From Roseiarcus sp963782255 (lineage in GTDB: Bacteria; Pseudomonadota; Alphaproteobacteria; Rhizobiales; Beijerinckiaceae), in assembly GCA_963782255.1 (NCBI GenBank), contig CAWAIS010000002.1:1178001-1242000 (forward strand): a DNA stretch of 64,000 nt, in the 5' to 3' direction. Every line of letters begins with the position of its first letter. Position 1 is the stretch's first letter. Below are positions 46,231 through 54,498 of this stretch, in pieces. The position numbers were made by a program, and so were the translations under genes. A model generated the notes under the pieces. It made no database searches. It saw nothing but the letters and a program-made list of their open reading frames with translations, and was not told the origin of the DNA.

Positions 46231-46448
46231 CAAAAAAATCTTTCTTTCTTCCCCCCCCCCTCGTCCTCGAGGCCGCGCGGCGCCGCTTCGCCAATGGGAC
46301 GAGCCTGCCCTCGAGCTTTCATGTCGGACCGAAGGCGTTTCCACGAGCCATGCAGAAACTATAGCACCCATTACGGCTTTTCGGAAGCAAATGTCGGCCG
46401 GCGTTAAGCGCCGCGCCTAATGATCTTGCCGTAATGGCACCGCTGCCG

Positions 46449-46521
46449 AGTATCGCCCAAATCCTCCGGCCCCGCAACGAGTGAGACGACGCGCCCGGGA
46501 ATCCATAAATCAGTCGTCGAT
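46449..46521. repeat. Dispersed intergenic repeat, copy B
   Basis: Second copy of the repeat described at 21911-21988: TATCGCCCAAATCCTCCGGC from 46451, then GGGAATCCA, AAATCA and GTCG in the same order. It lies about 220 nt outside the IS66 right end. Confidence 0.5.
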
Positions 46522-47466
46522 GGTCGCCATCGTGTCGCGGCTTCTCGCGGCTTCGATATTTGGTGTCTGCGCCGCGAGAAGGCGTTTACGGGCAGGCCAA
46601 AAAAGCTTGGCTGAGTCGCAACTCTCAGCTTCGGAGACCCCGTCTCATATCGTTCTGAACCGAGACCGGGAGGCGTCGTCGTTCGCGCCGGGGGGTCTAA
46701 GCGGCGCGGCGGCGCACAGCGGAACCGTCGAGCAAAGCGCTTTCTGCTGTCCATTCGAGGAACCGCCGCCAAGCGCTTCACCTGGATGCAGTCGCGAGAC
46801 CCTCCAAAATCCAACGAACGCGGTTAATCTCCAGTCCGCAGGGGGCGCAGCCGCGTCATTTGAGTCGACGGATGTGGCAAAACGCCGCCCTCAATGTGGC
46901 ACGCCAACAACCTGCTTCCAGTTTTTGTCTCCACCGCGCCCGCGACAAGGCGAAAAACGAGCCCGGATGTGACCGAAGGTTCATCCGCAATATTCGAGAG
47001 AGTACGCTTTAAAAAAGCGCCGCATTGGCAATCCTCTGGGGGCATTCTGTCAGCTACAACCCGATGATTGCAAGTAAGACGCCTCAGATCACAATACGGT
47101 TTCCGGTGCAACAAATTTGCCGATTGACCCATGATGGTTGCGTGCTAAGGATCACCAGCTTAAAAAATGTGAAAAACCAACATAGACTTTAGGAGCGCCT
47201 TGAAGCACGAGTGTGATTTGGAACACACGTTAGGGATTGCAATAAAAACGTGAAAATTCATCCAGTTAGGGGGCGTTTGTTTTATATAAGGGAATGACGC
47301 GGCCGTAGGCACGAATACAGCTAGGGGTCCGACAATGTGGGAGTCGAACTCTTTGCCACGCTCGTCCAGCCTTTTGCAGGTGTCCCACGCAGCATTCGGT
47401 TGATGCTTGTAACGTTGACATCCCGCATATTTGTCGATTACGACCCGCGAGCTTGAGATAAGAAGT

Positions 47467-47516
47467 CAACTCTGTGGAGTTGATCCACCAAGCTAGGATC
47501 TACGCTGTCGATCCTG
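47467..47516 (+). promoter_or_regulatory. Two stem-loops in the leader of the secreted-protein gene
   Basis: TCAACTC-TGTG-GAGTTGA (47467-47484) is a perfect 7-bp stem with a 4-nt loop, followed by AGGATC (47496-47501) pairing with GATCCT (47511-47516). They end 23 nt before the start codon and just before the ribosome site AGGAG. They could affect translation or transcript stability; no ligand-binding fold is recognised. Confidence 0.35.
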
Positions 47517-47538
47517 ACAGCCATATAGGAGTAGCCTA

Positions 47539-49323
47539 ATGAGAAAATGGGTAGCCGAGCTGGGATTTTCTGCTTGTGCCTTACCTTGGGTAAGCACCGT
47601 CACCGTTGGACAAGCGAACGCACAAAATCCACAAAATACGCCGTTCAATGTTTGGCGGTACAGCGATTCGGCGCTCCGCAAGTTGCTCCGGAGCCCGCGC
47701 TCTGGCGTCACGGGGCTCTATTCTCGCATTCTGAGAGAACTCGGCTTCGCAATCGCTCTCCTACTCGCCTGCGGAAGTCTCGCCGACGCTCAGGGGAGTG
47801 CCGGCGCTCCTCCAACGCCAACGCCAACGCCAACGCCAACGCCAACATCAACGTCGACGTCAACCTTCACTGCGCTCCATAGGTATTATATTTCCCCGAC
47901 CGGAAGTGATAGCAATGCCGGGACGTCTCCAAGCGCCGCATGGGCGACCCCGCTTCATTCGGTCCACTGCGGGGATGTGATCATCGCCGCCCCAGGGACT
48001 TACTCGAAGGGACAATTCTCAATATCCGCTTGGGGCGCCGTTTCAAACTGTCCTTCAACGAGTGGGGGAATCGACGGGAAGGGCGGCGTTTATTTCGCCA
48101 TAGTTCTTTGCGCCGGTCCCTATGTCACGAGCTGTATAGTCAATGGCGGGGGGGGCGAGCCTTTTCGCGTAGACGAGTCGAATTGGGCCGTCGAAGGGTT
48201 CACCGCAACGCAAAGTAGCACGGCAGGCGGCGGATGCTACCATGCGGTTTCAGAAACCAACGCAACCCTGCATCATGTCGCTTTCATCAACGATATCGCC
48301 AGCAATTGTGACTACGAGGGGTTCGGGACCAGCTCTTACACATCGCCCGGCGGGGTCGATCAAACCGCAGTTGTTGGCGCAATCTCGTACAATGGCTCAC
48401 CGAGCACGGGCGGCGGAATTTGCGGCAGCGGTGTCTCGATAATTCCGAATAACGGTCCAGACACCAGCGCGGGAACTCACGTGTTCGTCGCCGGATACTT
48501 CGGATACAAGAACATCAATGCGCCGGTCGGGGCGGGCTGCAACACCGATGGCGAAGGACTTGTTTTCGATTCGTGGGCCTGCACGAACTACACGCACCAA
48601 GGCGTCGCCGAGCAGAACGTTTTGTGGCAGAATGGCGGCCCTGGATTCGAGGTCTTCCCGAATTGCTTGTCCAATGGCGACAAGGCCCAGGTCTACGTTT
48701 TTAACAACACGTTGTATGGAAACGCGCGAGATCCTAAACGCGTGGGGAATTCATCCGATCTGGTTCTCGCCAACGTCGCGCCAACCTCAGCCAACGGCAC
48801 GTCCTATAAGGTCTTCAACAACATAATTGAATCCACCGAGGCGACGAGCGGCAACGCCGGTACGGCGCCAGTCTATACCGCAGCGTTTTGGCTGTATAAC
48901 AGTGGCACTGCCTTGGTCAGTGGGACCGGAAACTATATTTGGCAGAGCAACCCTGGAAAATCGGCGACCGCGGGACATCCCAACACGGACGTCTGGGTGA
49001 ACGGGTATAACAACTCCACTTCCTTCCCGCTCGGAACGAACACTTATCAAAACCCTGGGTTTGCCAATCCGAACGGCCTTCCCACAACGGCGCCGAATTG
49101 CAATAATTATACGAATACGACGGCTTGCATGAATCAAGGATATCATGTTGCGGCCGACTTGACGCCGACGGGAGGCGCGGTGAGCCTTGGCTATAAGCCC
49201 CCCGGCGCATGTGCGACCGACCCATATTTTCCAACCTGGCTGAAAGGTGTTGTGTTCCTCCAATGGAACGGAACGACTTTGACCGAGAACGCGGGCCTAA
49301 TTACGAAGCCGTGCTACATGTAG
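47539..49323 (+). CDS. Secreted, Asn/Gly/Thr-rich protein (beta-helix-like)
   Basis: A 594-residue extracellular-type protein. AGGAG at 47527 supports the ATG at 47539. A first signal-like segment (LGFSACALPWVSTVTVGQAN) is followed near residue 74 by a second (LGFAIALLLACGSLADAQGS), then a PT/ST linker and a body starting YYISPTGSDSNAGTSPSAAW. This body resembles the start of right-handed beta-helix (pectate-lyase-fold) proteins; later repeats of NGG, NNTLYGN and NNI spaced by short strands fit that fold. About ten cysteines suggest disulfides. Base composition is poorer in G+C than the neighbours, so transfer is likely. Enzyme activity is not evident. Confidence 0.7.
   Translation: MRKWVAELGFSACALPWVSTVTVGQANAQNPQNTPFNVWRYSDSALRKLLRSPRSGVTGLYSRILRELGFAIALLLACGSLADAQGSAGAPPTPTPTPTPTPTSTSTSTFTALHRYYISPTGSDSNAGTSPSAAWATPLHSVHCGDVIIAAPGTYSKGQFSISAWGAVSNCPSTSGGIDGKGGVYFAIVLCAGPYVTSCIVNGGGGEPFRVDESNWAVEGFTATQSSTAGGGCYHAVSETNATLHHVAFINDIASNCDYEGFGTSSYTSPGGVDQTAVVGAISYNGSPSTGGGICGSGVSIIPNNGPDTSAGTHVFVAGYFGYKNINAPVGAGCNTDGEGLVFDSWACTNYTHQGVAEQNVLWQNGGPGFEVFPNCLSNGDKAQVYVFNNTLYGNARDPKRVGNSSDLVLANVAPTSANGTSYKVFNNIIESTEATSGNAGTAPVYTAAFWLYNSGTALVSGTGNYIWQSNPGKSATAGHPNTDVWVNGYNNSTSFPLGTNTYQNPGFANPNGLPTTAPNCNNYTNTTACMNQGYHVAADLTPTGGAVSLGYKPPGACATDPYFPTWLKGVVFLQWNGTTLTENAGLITKPCYM
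47815..47844 (+). repeat. Five tandem ACGCCA hexamers in the coding region
   Basis: Five perfect copies of ACGCCA followed by three diverged ones (ACATCA, ACGTCG, ACGTCA). They encode a Pro-Thr then Ser-Thr linker. Because the unit is 6 nt, copy-number change would lengthen or shorten the linker without breaking the frame. Confidence 0.85.
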
Positions 49324-49432
49324 CTGAGCAAAGACGCCTCTTTTAGCTTTCATTTCCGCCGGTCGGCGCCGCCCCGCGGTGGCGTTGACCGGCGCCGGCC
49401 TCCCCACGAAGCGTGGAGGGCATGGAAAAACG

Positions 49433-49465
49433 GCGGACCGGCCGATCGCGAGTCGGCCGGTCCGC
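49433..49465 (+). terminator. Strong stem-loop after the secreted-protein gene
   Basis: GCGGACCGGCCGA (49433-49445) pairs perfectly with TCGGCCGGTCCGC (49453-49465) around a 7-nt loop. An A5 run precedes it and a short T-containing tail (GGCTTCTTG) follows, so it may act as a terminator, possibly in both directions. It is about 110 nt past the stop codon. Confidence 0.6.
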
Positions 49466-49622
49466 GGCTTCTTGAGGCTATGGCCTGGGCGCTTTCCTGG
49501 TAAACTCGTTCGGGTTCGCCCGGCTCTCCCGCGCGAATCAGGCTGCCTCCTCTGAACCAGATCGATCATCTGTCGGACAAACCGGCGACGCCTGATCCGC
49601 CGACGCGCGAAGCGAAGCACTA

Positions 49623-50861
49623 GTGGCTCACGTCATTGCGTTTGACGGCATTGTCTGAATCTGTGCTGTCGCGATCTGAGCGATGGAGATGATTCGTGGC
49701 GAGTAAAGAGATTGCCGTCAAGAAATACGTGGTCAGGCTGAGCGAGGAGGAACGTGCTCGGCTCGATGAGTTTATCCGCAAGGGCAAGCGCGCCGGGCAT
49801 TTGTTGACGAAAGCGCGCATTCTGTTGAAAGCGGACGTGTCGGAGGCTGGCGGCGGATGGAGCGACAGCCGAAATCGCCGAGGCGCTGGACACCAGCATC
49901 GCGACGGTCGAGCGGACGCGGCGGCAACTCGTCGAGGAAGGCTTCGAAGCCGTCCTGACCCGCAAGGACAATCCCAATTCCGCCCCGCGGCGGATTTTCG
50001 ACGGCGCCGCGGAAGCCAAGCTGATCGCTTTGGCTTGCGGGCCGGCCCCGGCGGGCCGCGCCAGATGGACCCTGCGTCTTTTGGAGGAGAAGGTCGTCGA
50101 ACTGCAGATCGTCGAGAGCGCCAGCGACAACACGATCGGGCGGACGCTCAAAAAAACATTCTCAAGCCCCATCTCAAGCAGCAATGGGTGATCGCGCCCG
50201 AGGCCAGCGCGGCCTTTGTCGCCAACATGGAGGACGTGCTGGAAGTCTACCAGAGGCCGCATGATCCCATGCGCCCCCTCGTATGCCTCGACGAAACGTC
50301 GAAGCAGTTCATCATCGAGACGCGCGCGCCGGTCGCCGCCAAGCCGGGACAACCGGCGCGGCGCGACTACGAATACGAACGCAATGGCGTGGCCAATCTG
50401 TTCATGATGTTCGCGCCGCTGGAAGGCTGGCGCTGCGTGAAAGTCACCGACCGCCGCGCGGCCGTCGATTACGCCCACGTGCTCAAGGATTTGTCCGACA
50501 TGTATTTTCCCGATGCGGACAAGATCGTTCTGGTTCAGGACAATCTCAGCACGCACACGACGGCGTCGCTCTACCAAGCCTTTCCCGCCGCCGAAGCGCG
50601 TCGCCTCGTCGAACGGTTCGAATGGCATTATACGCCCAAGCACGGAAGCTGGCTCGACATGGCCGAATCCGAACTCGCCGTCCTCTCAACCCAGTGCCTC
50701 GACCGACGCATCCCGAACAAGCCGGAACTGACCCAGGAAGTCGCCGCCTGGGAACAACGCCCGCAACAAACATCACGCCAAGGCCGACTGGCAATTCACA
50801 ACCGCCGACGCCCGCGTCAAACTCGCCAGGCTATACCCTCAGTTCGCGTGACTGGGGCCAC
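49623..50861 (+). mobile_element. IS630-family insertion sequence, decayed
   Basis: The element is bounded by TA dinucleotides (49621-49622 and 50862-50863), the target duplication of the IS630/Tc1 group. Ends read GTGGCTCACGTCATTGCG on the left and, inverted, GTGGCCCCAGTCACGCG on the right; only the outer GTGGC and scattered later bases match. It contains one transposase gene with three single-base indels. Confidence 0.75.
49696..50851 (+). pseudogene. IS630-family transposase with three frameshifts
   Basis: Starts KEIAVKKYVVRLSEEERARL and ends ADARVKLARLYPQFA, typical of IS630 transposases. The DDE core is visible: LVCLDETSKQFIIETRAPV, IVLVQDNLSTHTTASLYQAF and WHYTPKHGSWLDMAESELAV. Three indels break it: one extra C near 49870 (after WSDS), one missing A in the A7 run at 50150-50156, and one extra C near 50761 (after WEQR). 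Correcting them gives one full-length frame. The A7 site could be programmed slippage, but the two C insertions argue for decay or read errors. Confidence 0.85.
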
Positions 50862-50864
50862 TAG

Positions 50865-51020
50865 CTAGACTGCTTCGCCGACAACACGCGCGCGCAAAGC
50901 GCTTATGCGAAGCTCGGCTTCAACCGCGACGGCCTCCTGCGCCAAGCCTACCGCCTGCCTGACGGGACGCGAAAGGACCTTGTGCTCATGGCGCTGCTCA
51001 AGGATGAATGGGATCGGCGG
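50865..51020 (+). pseudogene. C-terminal remnant of a GNAT acetyltransferase
   Basis: Immediately after the IS630 right end, the frame reads CFADNTRAQSAYAKLGFNRD and DGTRKDLVLMALLKDEWD, the end of a GNAT N-acetyltransferase (acetyl-CoA contact NTRAQSAYAKLGF). The rest of the gene is missing: the sequence left of the IS (49,480-49,620) does not continue it in any frame, so more than a simple insertion occurred. The frame runs without stop into deoC. Confidence 0.7.
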
Positions 51021-51122
51021 ACTGGAAACGGCGCAGACCTCGCGCAAACCGGGTCATCCCTTGAATATTGTCCCCCCGCCGTGACAGTCTGGCCGCCTGC
51101 CGAAAAGCGCGAGGCGCGCCCG

Positions 51123-52109
51123 ATGGATCAGGTGAGCGACAAGGCCCTGGCGGGCCACAACCGGCCTCGCAACCCGGGCGCGGCGCTCGACGCCGCGTGG
51201 TTCGAGAGCGTCGGCGTCAACGCGAGCGCGGTCGAGCGCCGCGCCGCGACGCTCACGACCCGCCGTTCCGTCAAGAAGGAATACCAGGCCGCTTGGCTCG
51301 TGAAGGCGATCACCTGCATCGATCTCACGACGCTCTCCGGGGACGACACGCCGGAGCGCGTCCGTCGCCTCTGCGCCAAGGCGAGGCGGCCGTTGAGCCA
51401 AGACCTTCTCGCCGCGCTGGACCTAGCCGATGCGCCGCCGACTGTCGGCGCCGTCTGCGTCTATCCGACCATGGTCGCGCCCGCGGTCCGGGCCCTCGAA
51501 GGGTCGGACATCCCGGTCGCCTCGGTCGCGACCGGCTTTCCCGCCGGGCTCACGCCCTTGAAGCAGCGGCTCGAGGAGATCCGCTACGCCGTCGCTGTGG
51601 GCGCGGGCGAGATCGACATCGTCATCACCCGCGCGCATGTGCTCGGCCGCGATTGGACGGCGCTTTATGACGAGGTCGCTGCGATGCGGGAGGCTTGCGG
51701 GTCGGCGCATCTCAAGGCGATTCTGGGAACGGGCGACTTGAAGACATTGCGCAACGTCTATTCGGCCAGCATGGTCGCGATGCAGGCGGGCGCGGACTTC
51801 ATCAAGACCTCGACCGGCAAGGAGGACGTCAACGCGACCTTGCCCGTGAGCCTCGTGATGGTCAGAGCGCTGCGCGACTATCGCGAGCGGGTGGGCGTCG
51901 ACATCGGCTTCAAGCCGGCGGGCGGCTTACGCGCCGCCAAGGATGCGCTGGCCTGGCTCATTCTCATGAAGGAGGAACTCGGCCTGCCGTGGATGCAGCC
52001 CGATCTCTTCCGCATCGGCGCGAGCGGCCTCTTGACCGACATCGAGCGGCAACTCGACCATTATGCGACAGGCCGCTACTCCGCGGCGCATCGCCACGCG
52101 ATGGCGTGA
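51123..52109 (+). CDS. deoC: Deoxyribose-phosphate aldolase
   Basis: Class I aldolase that splits deoxyribose 5-phosphate to acetaldehyde and glyceraldehyde 3-phosphate. The Schiff-base lysine is in GADFIKTSTGKEDVNATLPV; other features are AVCVYPTMV, VATGFPAGLTPLKQRLEEI and VDIGFKPAGGLRAAKDALAW. The 328-residue length includes an N-terminal extension usual for this long subgroup. ATG 51123 is chosen (GAGG 8 nt upstream); the frame is open further into the acetyltransferase remnant. The aldehyde dehydrogenase downstream could oxidise its acetaldehyde product. Confidence 0.95.
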   Translation: MDQVSDKALAGHNRPRNPGAALDAAWFESVGVNASAVERRAATLTTRRSVKKEYQAAWLVKAITCIDLTTLSGDDTPERVRRLCAKARRPLSQDLLAALDLADAPPTVGAVCVYPTMVAPAVRALEGSDIPVASVATGFPAGLTPLKQRLEEIRYAVAVGAGEIDIVITRAHVLGRDWTALYDEVAAMREACGSAHLKAILGTGDLKTLRNVYSASMVAMQAGADFIKTSTGKEDVNATLPVSLVMVRALRDYRERVGVDIGFKPAGGLRAAKDALAWLILMKEELGLPWMQPDLFRIGASGLLTDIERQLDHYATGRYSAAHRHAMA

Positions 52110-52116
52110 GGCGTTC

Positions 52117-54492
52117 GTGGCCCTGATCAAGGACATTCTGCGCACGATGGACTACGGCCCTTCGCCGGAAAGCAGCGACCATGTTCGGGGGTGGCTCGCG
52201 AACCATGAGGCGGGGTTCGGGCTTTTCATCAACGGTCGGTTCACGAAGCCGGGCGAGCTCTTCGACGTCTTCAACCCCGCGACAGCCGAGCGGATCGCCC
52301 GCGCGACGCAGGGCTCGGCGTCAGACATCGACGCAGCGGTGGCGGCCGCGCGCAAGGCGCTGCCGAAATGGGCGGCGCTGTCCGGCTTCGAGCGGTCGAA
52401 GCATCTCTATGCGCTGGCGCGTCACGTGCAGAAGCGCGAGCGCTTTCTGTCGGTGCTCGAGACGATCGACAACGGCAAGCCGATCCGCGAGTCGCGCGAC
52501 ATCGACATTCCCCTCGTCGCCCGCCATTTCTACCATCATGCCGGCTGGGCCTCGCTGATCGAGAGCGAGTTCCCGGGCACGAAGCCGGTCGGCGTCTGCG
52601 GGCAGATCATTCCGTGGAACTTTCCGCTTCTGATGCTCGCCTGGAAGATCGCACCGGCGCTCGCGGCTGGGAATACGGTCGTGCTGAAACCGGCCGAATA
52701 TACGCCCCTGACCGCGCTCGCCTTCGCCGAAATCTGCGTCGAGGTCGGCCTGCCCCCGGGCGTCGTCAACATCGTGACCGGCGACGGCGCGACCGGCGCA
52801 ACCTTGGTCGCGCACGATGGCGTCGACAAGATCGCCTTCACCGGTTCGACCGAGGTCGGCCGCGCGATCCGGAAAGCTGCCGCCGGAACAGGCAAGAAGC
52901 TTTCGCTCGAGCTCGGCGGCAAGTCGCCTTTCGTCGTGTTCGAGGACGCCGACCTCGACAGCGCGGTCGAGGGCGCGGTCGATGCGATCTGGTTCAACCA
53001 GGGGCAGGTCTGTTGCGCGGGCTCGCGGCTGCTCGCGGCCGAGGGAATCGCGGATGCCCTCTACGCCAAGCTGCGGGCGCGAATGGCCAAGCTCAGGGTG
53101 GGCGACCCGCTCGACAAGTCGACCGACGTCGGCGCGATCGTCGCGCCCGCCCAGCTCGAACGAATCGAGCGGTTGATGCGCGAGGGCGCGCAGGAGGGGC
53201 TCGCGTTCTGGCGCGCCGACGATCGGCTGCCCGATCGCGGCTGCTTCTATCCGCCGACCCTCGTCACCGGCGTCGAGCCCGCCTCGATCCTCGCGCGCGA
53301 GGAGATCTTCGGCCCCGTTCTGGTCGCTGCGACCTTTCGCACGCCGGACGAGGCCGTCGCGCTGGCCAACAACACGCGCTACGGCCTTGCGGCTTCGGTC
53401 TGGACCGAAAACGTCAACCGCGCGCTTGAAATCGCGGCCCGCATCAAGGCGGGCGTCGTCTGGATCAATTCCACCAACATGTTCGACGCCGCCTCAGGCT
53501 TCGGGGGGTACCGCGAGAGCGGCTGTGGCCGGGAGGGCGGACGCGAGGGTTTTTACGAATACCGTGTCCCCGACAAGCCGAAGGCCAGAGCCGCAGCAGG
53601 CAAATCGGCGCCCTTGAACGCGGCGCCGGGCTTCGCGCGGTCTGGCGAGACGGCCAGCATGCTCGACCGCACGGCGAAACTCTATGTCGGCGGCAAGCAG
53701 ACCCGGCCCGACTCAGGCTACAGCTACGCCGTTCTCGACCCCAAGGGTTTCGAAATCGGCCTCGCCGGACTTGGCAATCGCAAGGACATTCGCAACGCTG
53801 TCGAAGCCGCGGCGAAGGCGTCTTCCTGGGGCGCGGCGACCGCGCACAACCGCGCGCAGGTGCTTTATTACGTGGCGGAGAATATGAGCGCGCGCGCGGA
53901 TGAATTCGTGAGGCGCCTGCGCGCGATGACCGGAGCTTCAGCGCGCGCCGCTGAGACGGAGGTCGAGGCGTCGATCAGGCGCGCCTTCTTCTATGCGGGC
54001 TTTGCCGACAAGTTCGACGGCGCCGTGCATGCGACGCGCTCGCGTTTCGTGACGATCGCCATGAACGAGCCGTGGGGCGTGATGGGGATCGTCTGCCCGG
54101 ACGAAGCGCCGCTGCTCGCCTTCGTTTCGCTGGTTATGCCGGCGATCGCGATGGGCAATTGCGTGGTCGTCGTCCCGTCTTCCGCTCATCCATTGAGCGG
54201 GACGGACTTCTATTCCGTGCTCGACACGTCGGACGTTCCCGCAGGCGTCGTCAATATCGTCACAGGAGAGGCGAACGCGCTGAGCGTCACGCTCGCCGAG
54301 CACGACAACGTCGATGCGCTCTGGTGCGCCGGCGACGCCGCGGACGCGGGCAAGATCGAGGCGCTGTCGGCGGGAAACCTGAAATCGACCTGGGTTATGT
54401 CCACGGCCGTCGACTGGCCCCGCGCGGAAGGCCGCGAGTTCCTGCGGCGCGCGACCCAGGTCAAGAACATCTGGACGCCGTATGGCGAGTGA
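52117..54492 (+). CDS. Two-domain aldehyde dehydrogenase, ALDH16 type
   Basis: A 791-residue protein of two ALDH-like domains. Residues ~1-490 are a full ALDH: IIPWNFPLLMLAWKIAPALA, KIAFTGSTEVGRAIR, LSLELGGKSPFVVFEDADLD and the active-site Cys in FNQGQVCCAGSRLL. Residues ~525-791 repeat the fold start (LYVGGKQTRPDSGYSYAVLD, NEPWGVMGIVCPDEAPLLAF) but lack a catalytic Cys loop. This matches the ALDH16 family. GTG 52117 is chosen (MALIKDILRTMDYGPSPESS), 7 nt after deoC; ATG 52147 is an alternative. The tight pairing suggests deoxyribose-derived acetaldehyde as a substrate, which is inference. Confidence 0.9.
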   Translation: MALIKDILRTMDYGPSPESSDHVRGWLANHEAGFGLFINGRFTKPGELFDVFNPATAERIARATQGSASDIDAAVAAARKALPKWAALSGFERSKHLYALARHVQKRERFLSVLETIDNGKPIRESRDIDIPLVARHFYHHAGWASLIESEFPGTKPVGVCGQIIPWNFPLLMLAWKIAPALAAGNTVVLKPAEYTPLTALAFAEICVEVGLPPGVVNIVTGDGATGATLVAHDGVDKIAFTGSTEVGRAIRKAAAGTGKKLSLELGGKSPFVVFEDADLDSAVEGAVDAIWFNQGQVCCAGSRLLAAEGIADALYAKLRARMAKLRVGDPLDKSTDVGAIVAPAQLERIERLMREGAQEGLAFWRADDRLPDRGCFYPPTLVTGVEPASILAREEIFGPVLVAATFRTPDEAVALANNTRYGLAASVWTENVNRALEIAARIKAGVVWINSTNMFDAASGFGGYRESGCGREGGREGFYEYRVPDKPKARAAAGKSAPLNAAPGFARSGETASMLDRTAKLYVGGKQTRPDSGYSYAVLDPKGFEIGLAGLGNRKDIRNAVEAAAKASSWGAATAHNRAQVLYYVAENMSARADEFVRRLRAMTGASARAAETEVEASIRRAFFYAGFADKFDGAVHATRSRFVTIAMNEPWGVMGIVCPDEAPLLAFVSLVMPAIAMGNCVVVVPSSAHPLSGTDFYSVLDTSDVPAGVVNIVTGEANALSVTLAEHDNVDALWCAGDAADAGKIEALSAGNLKSTWVMSTAVDWPRAEGREFLRRATQVKNIWTPYGE

Positions 54493-54498
54493 AGGCTG

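Larger units (their letters stand above)
46239..47538. other. Gene-poor, AT-richer stretch after the IS66 element
   Basis: About 1.3 kb with no convincing gene. It opens with a C10 homopolymer (46251-46260), holds copy B of the dispersed repeat (46449-46521) and then becomes visibly AT-rich from about 46,980. Frames at 46404-46814 (minus) and 46481-46972 (plus) overlap each other and show no domain or ribosome site. The last 70 nt contain the leader hairpins of the following gene. Confidence 0.55.

Noticed and set aside
46404..46972. Overlapping 136- and 163-codon frames
   Set aside because: They are on opposite strands over the same DNA, have no ribosome site, motif or signal and include the dispersed repeat.
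47330..47365. Possible tRNA T-arm on the minus strand (GAGTTCGACTCCCA)
   Set aside because: The flanking bases do not form a T stem, and no acceptor or anticodon arm can be drawn.
47815..47862. CRISPR-like repeats
   Set aside because: The units are contiguous 6-bp coding repeats with no spacers; no CRISPR array or cas gene is seen in the window.
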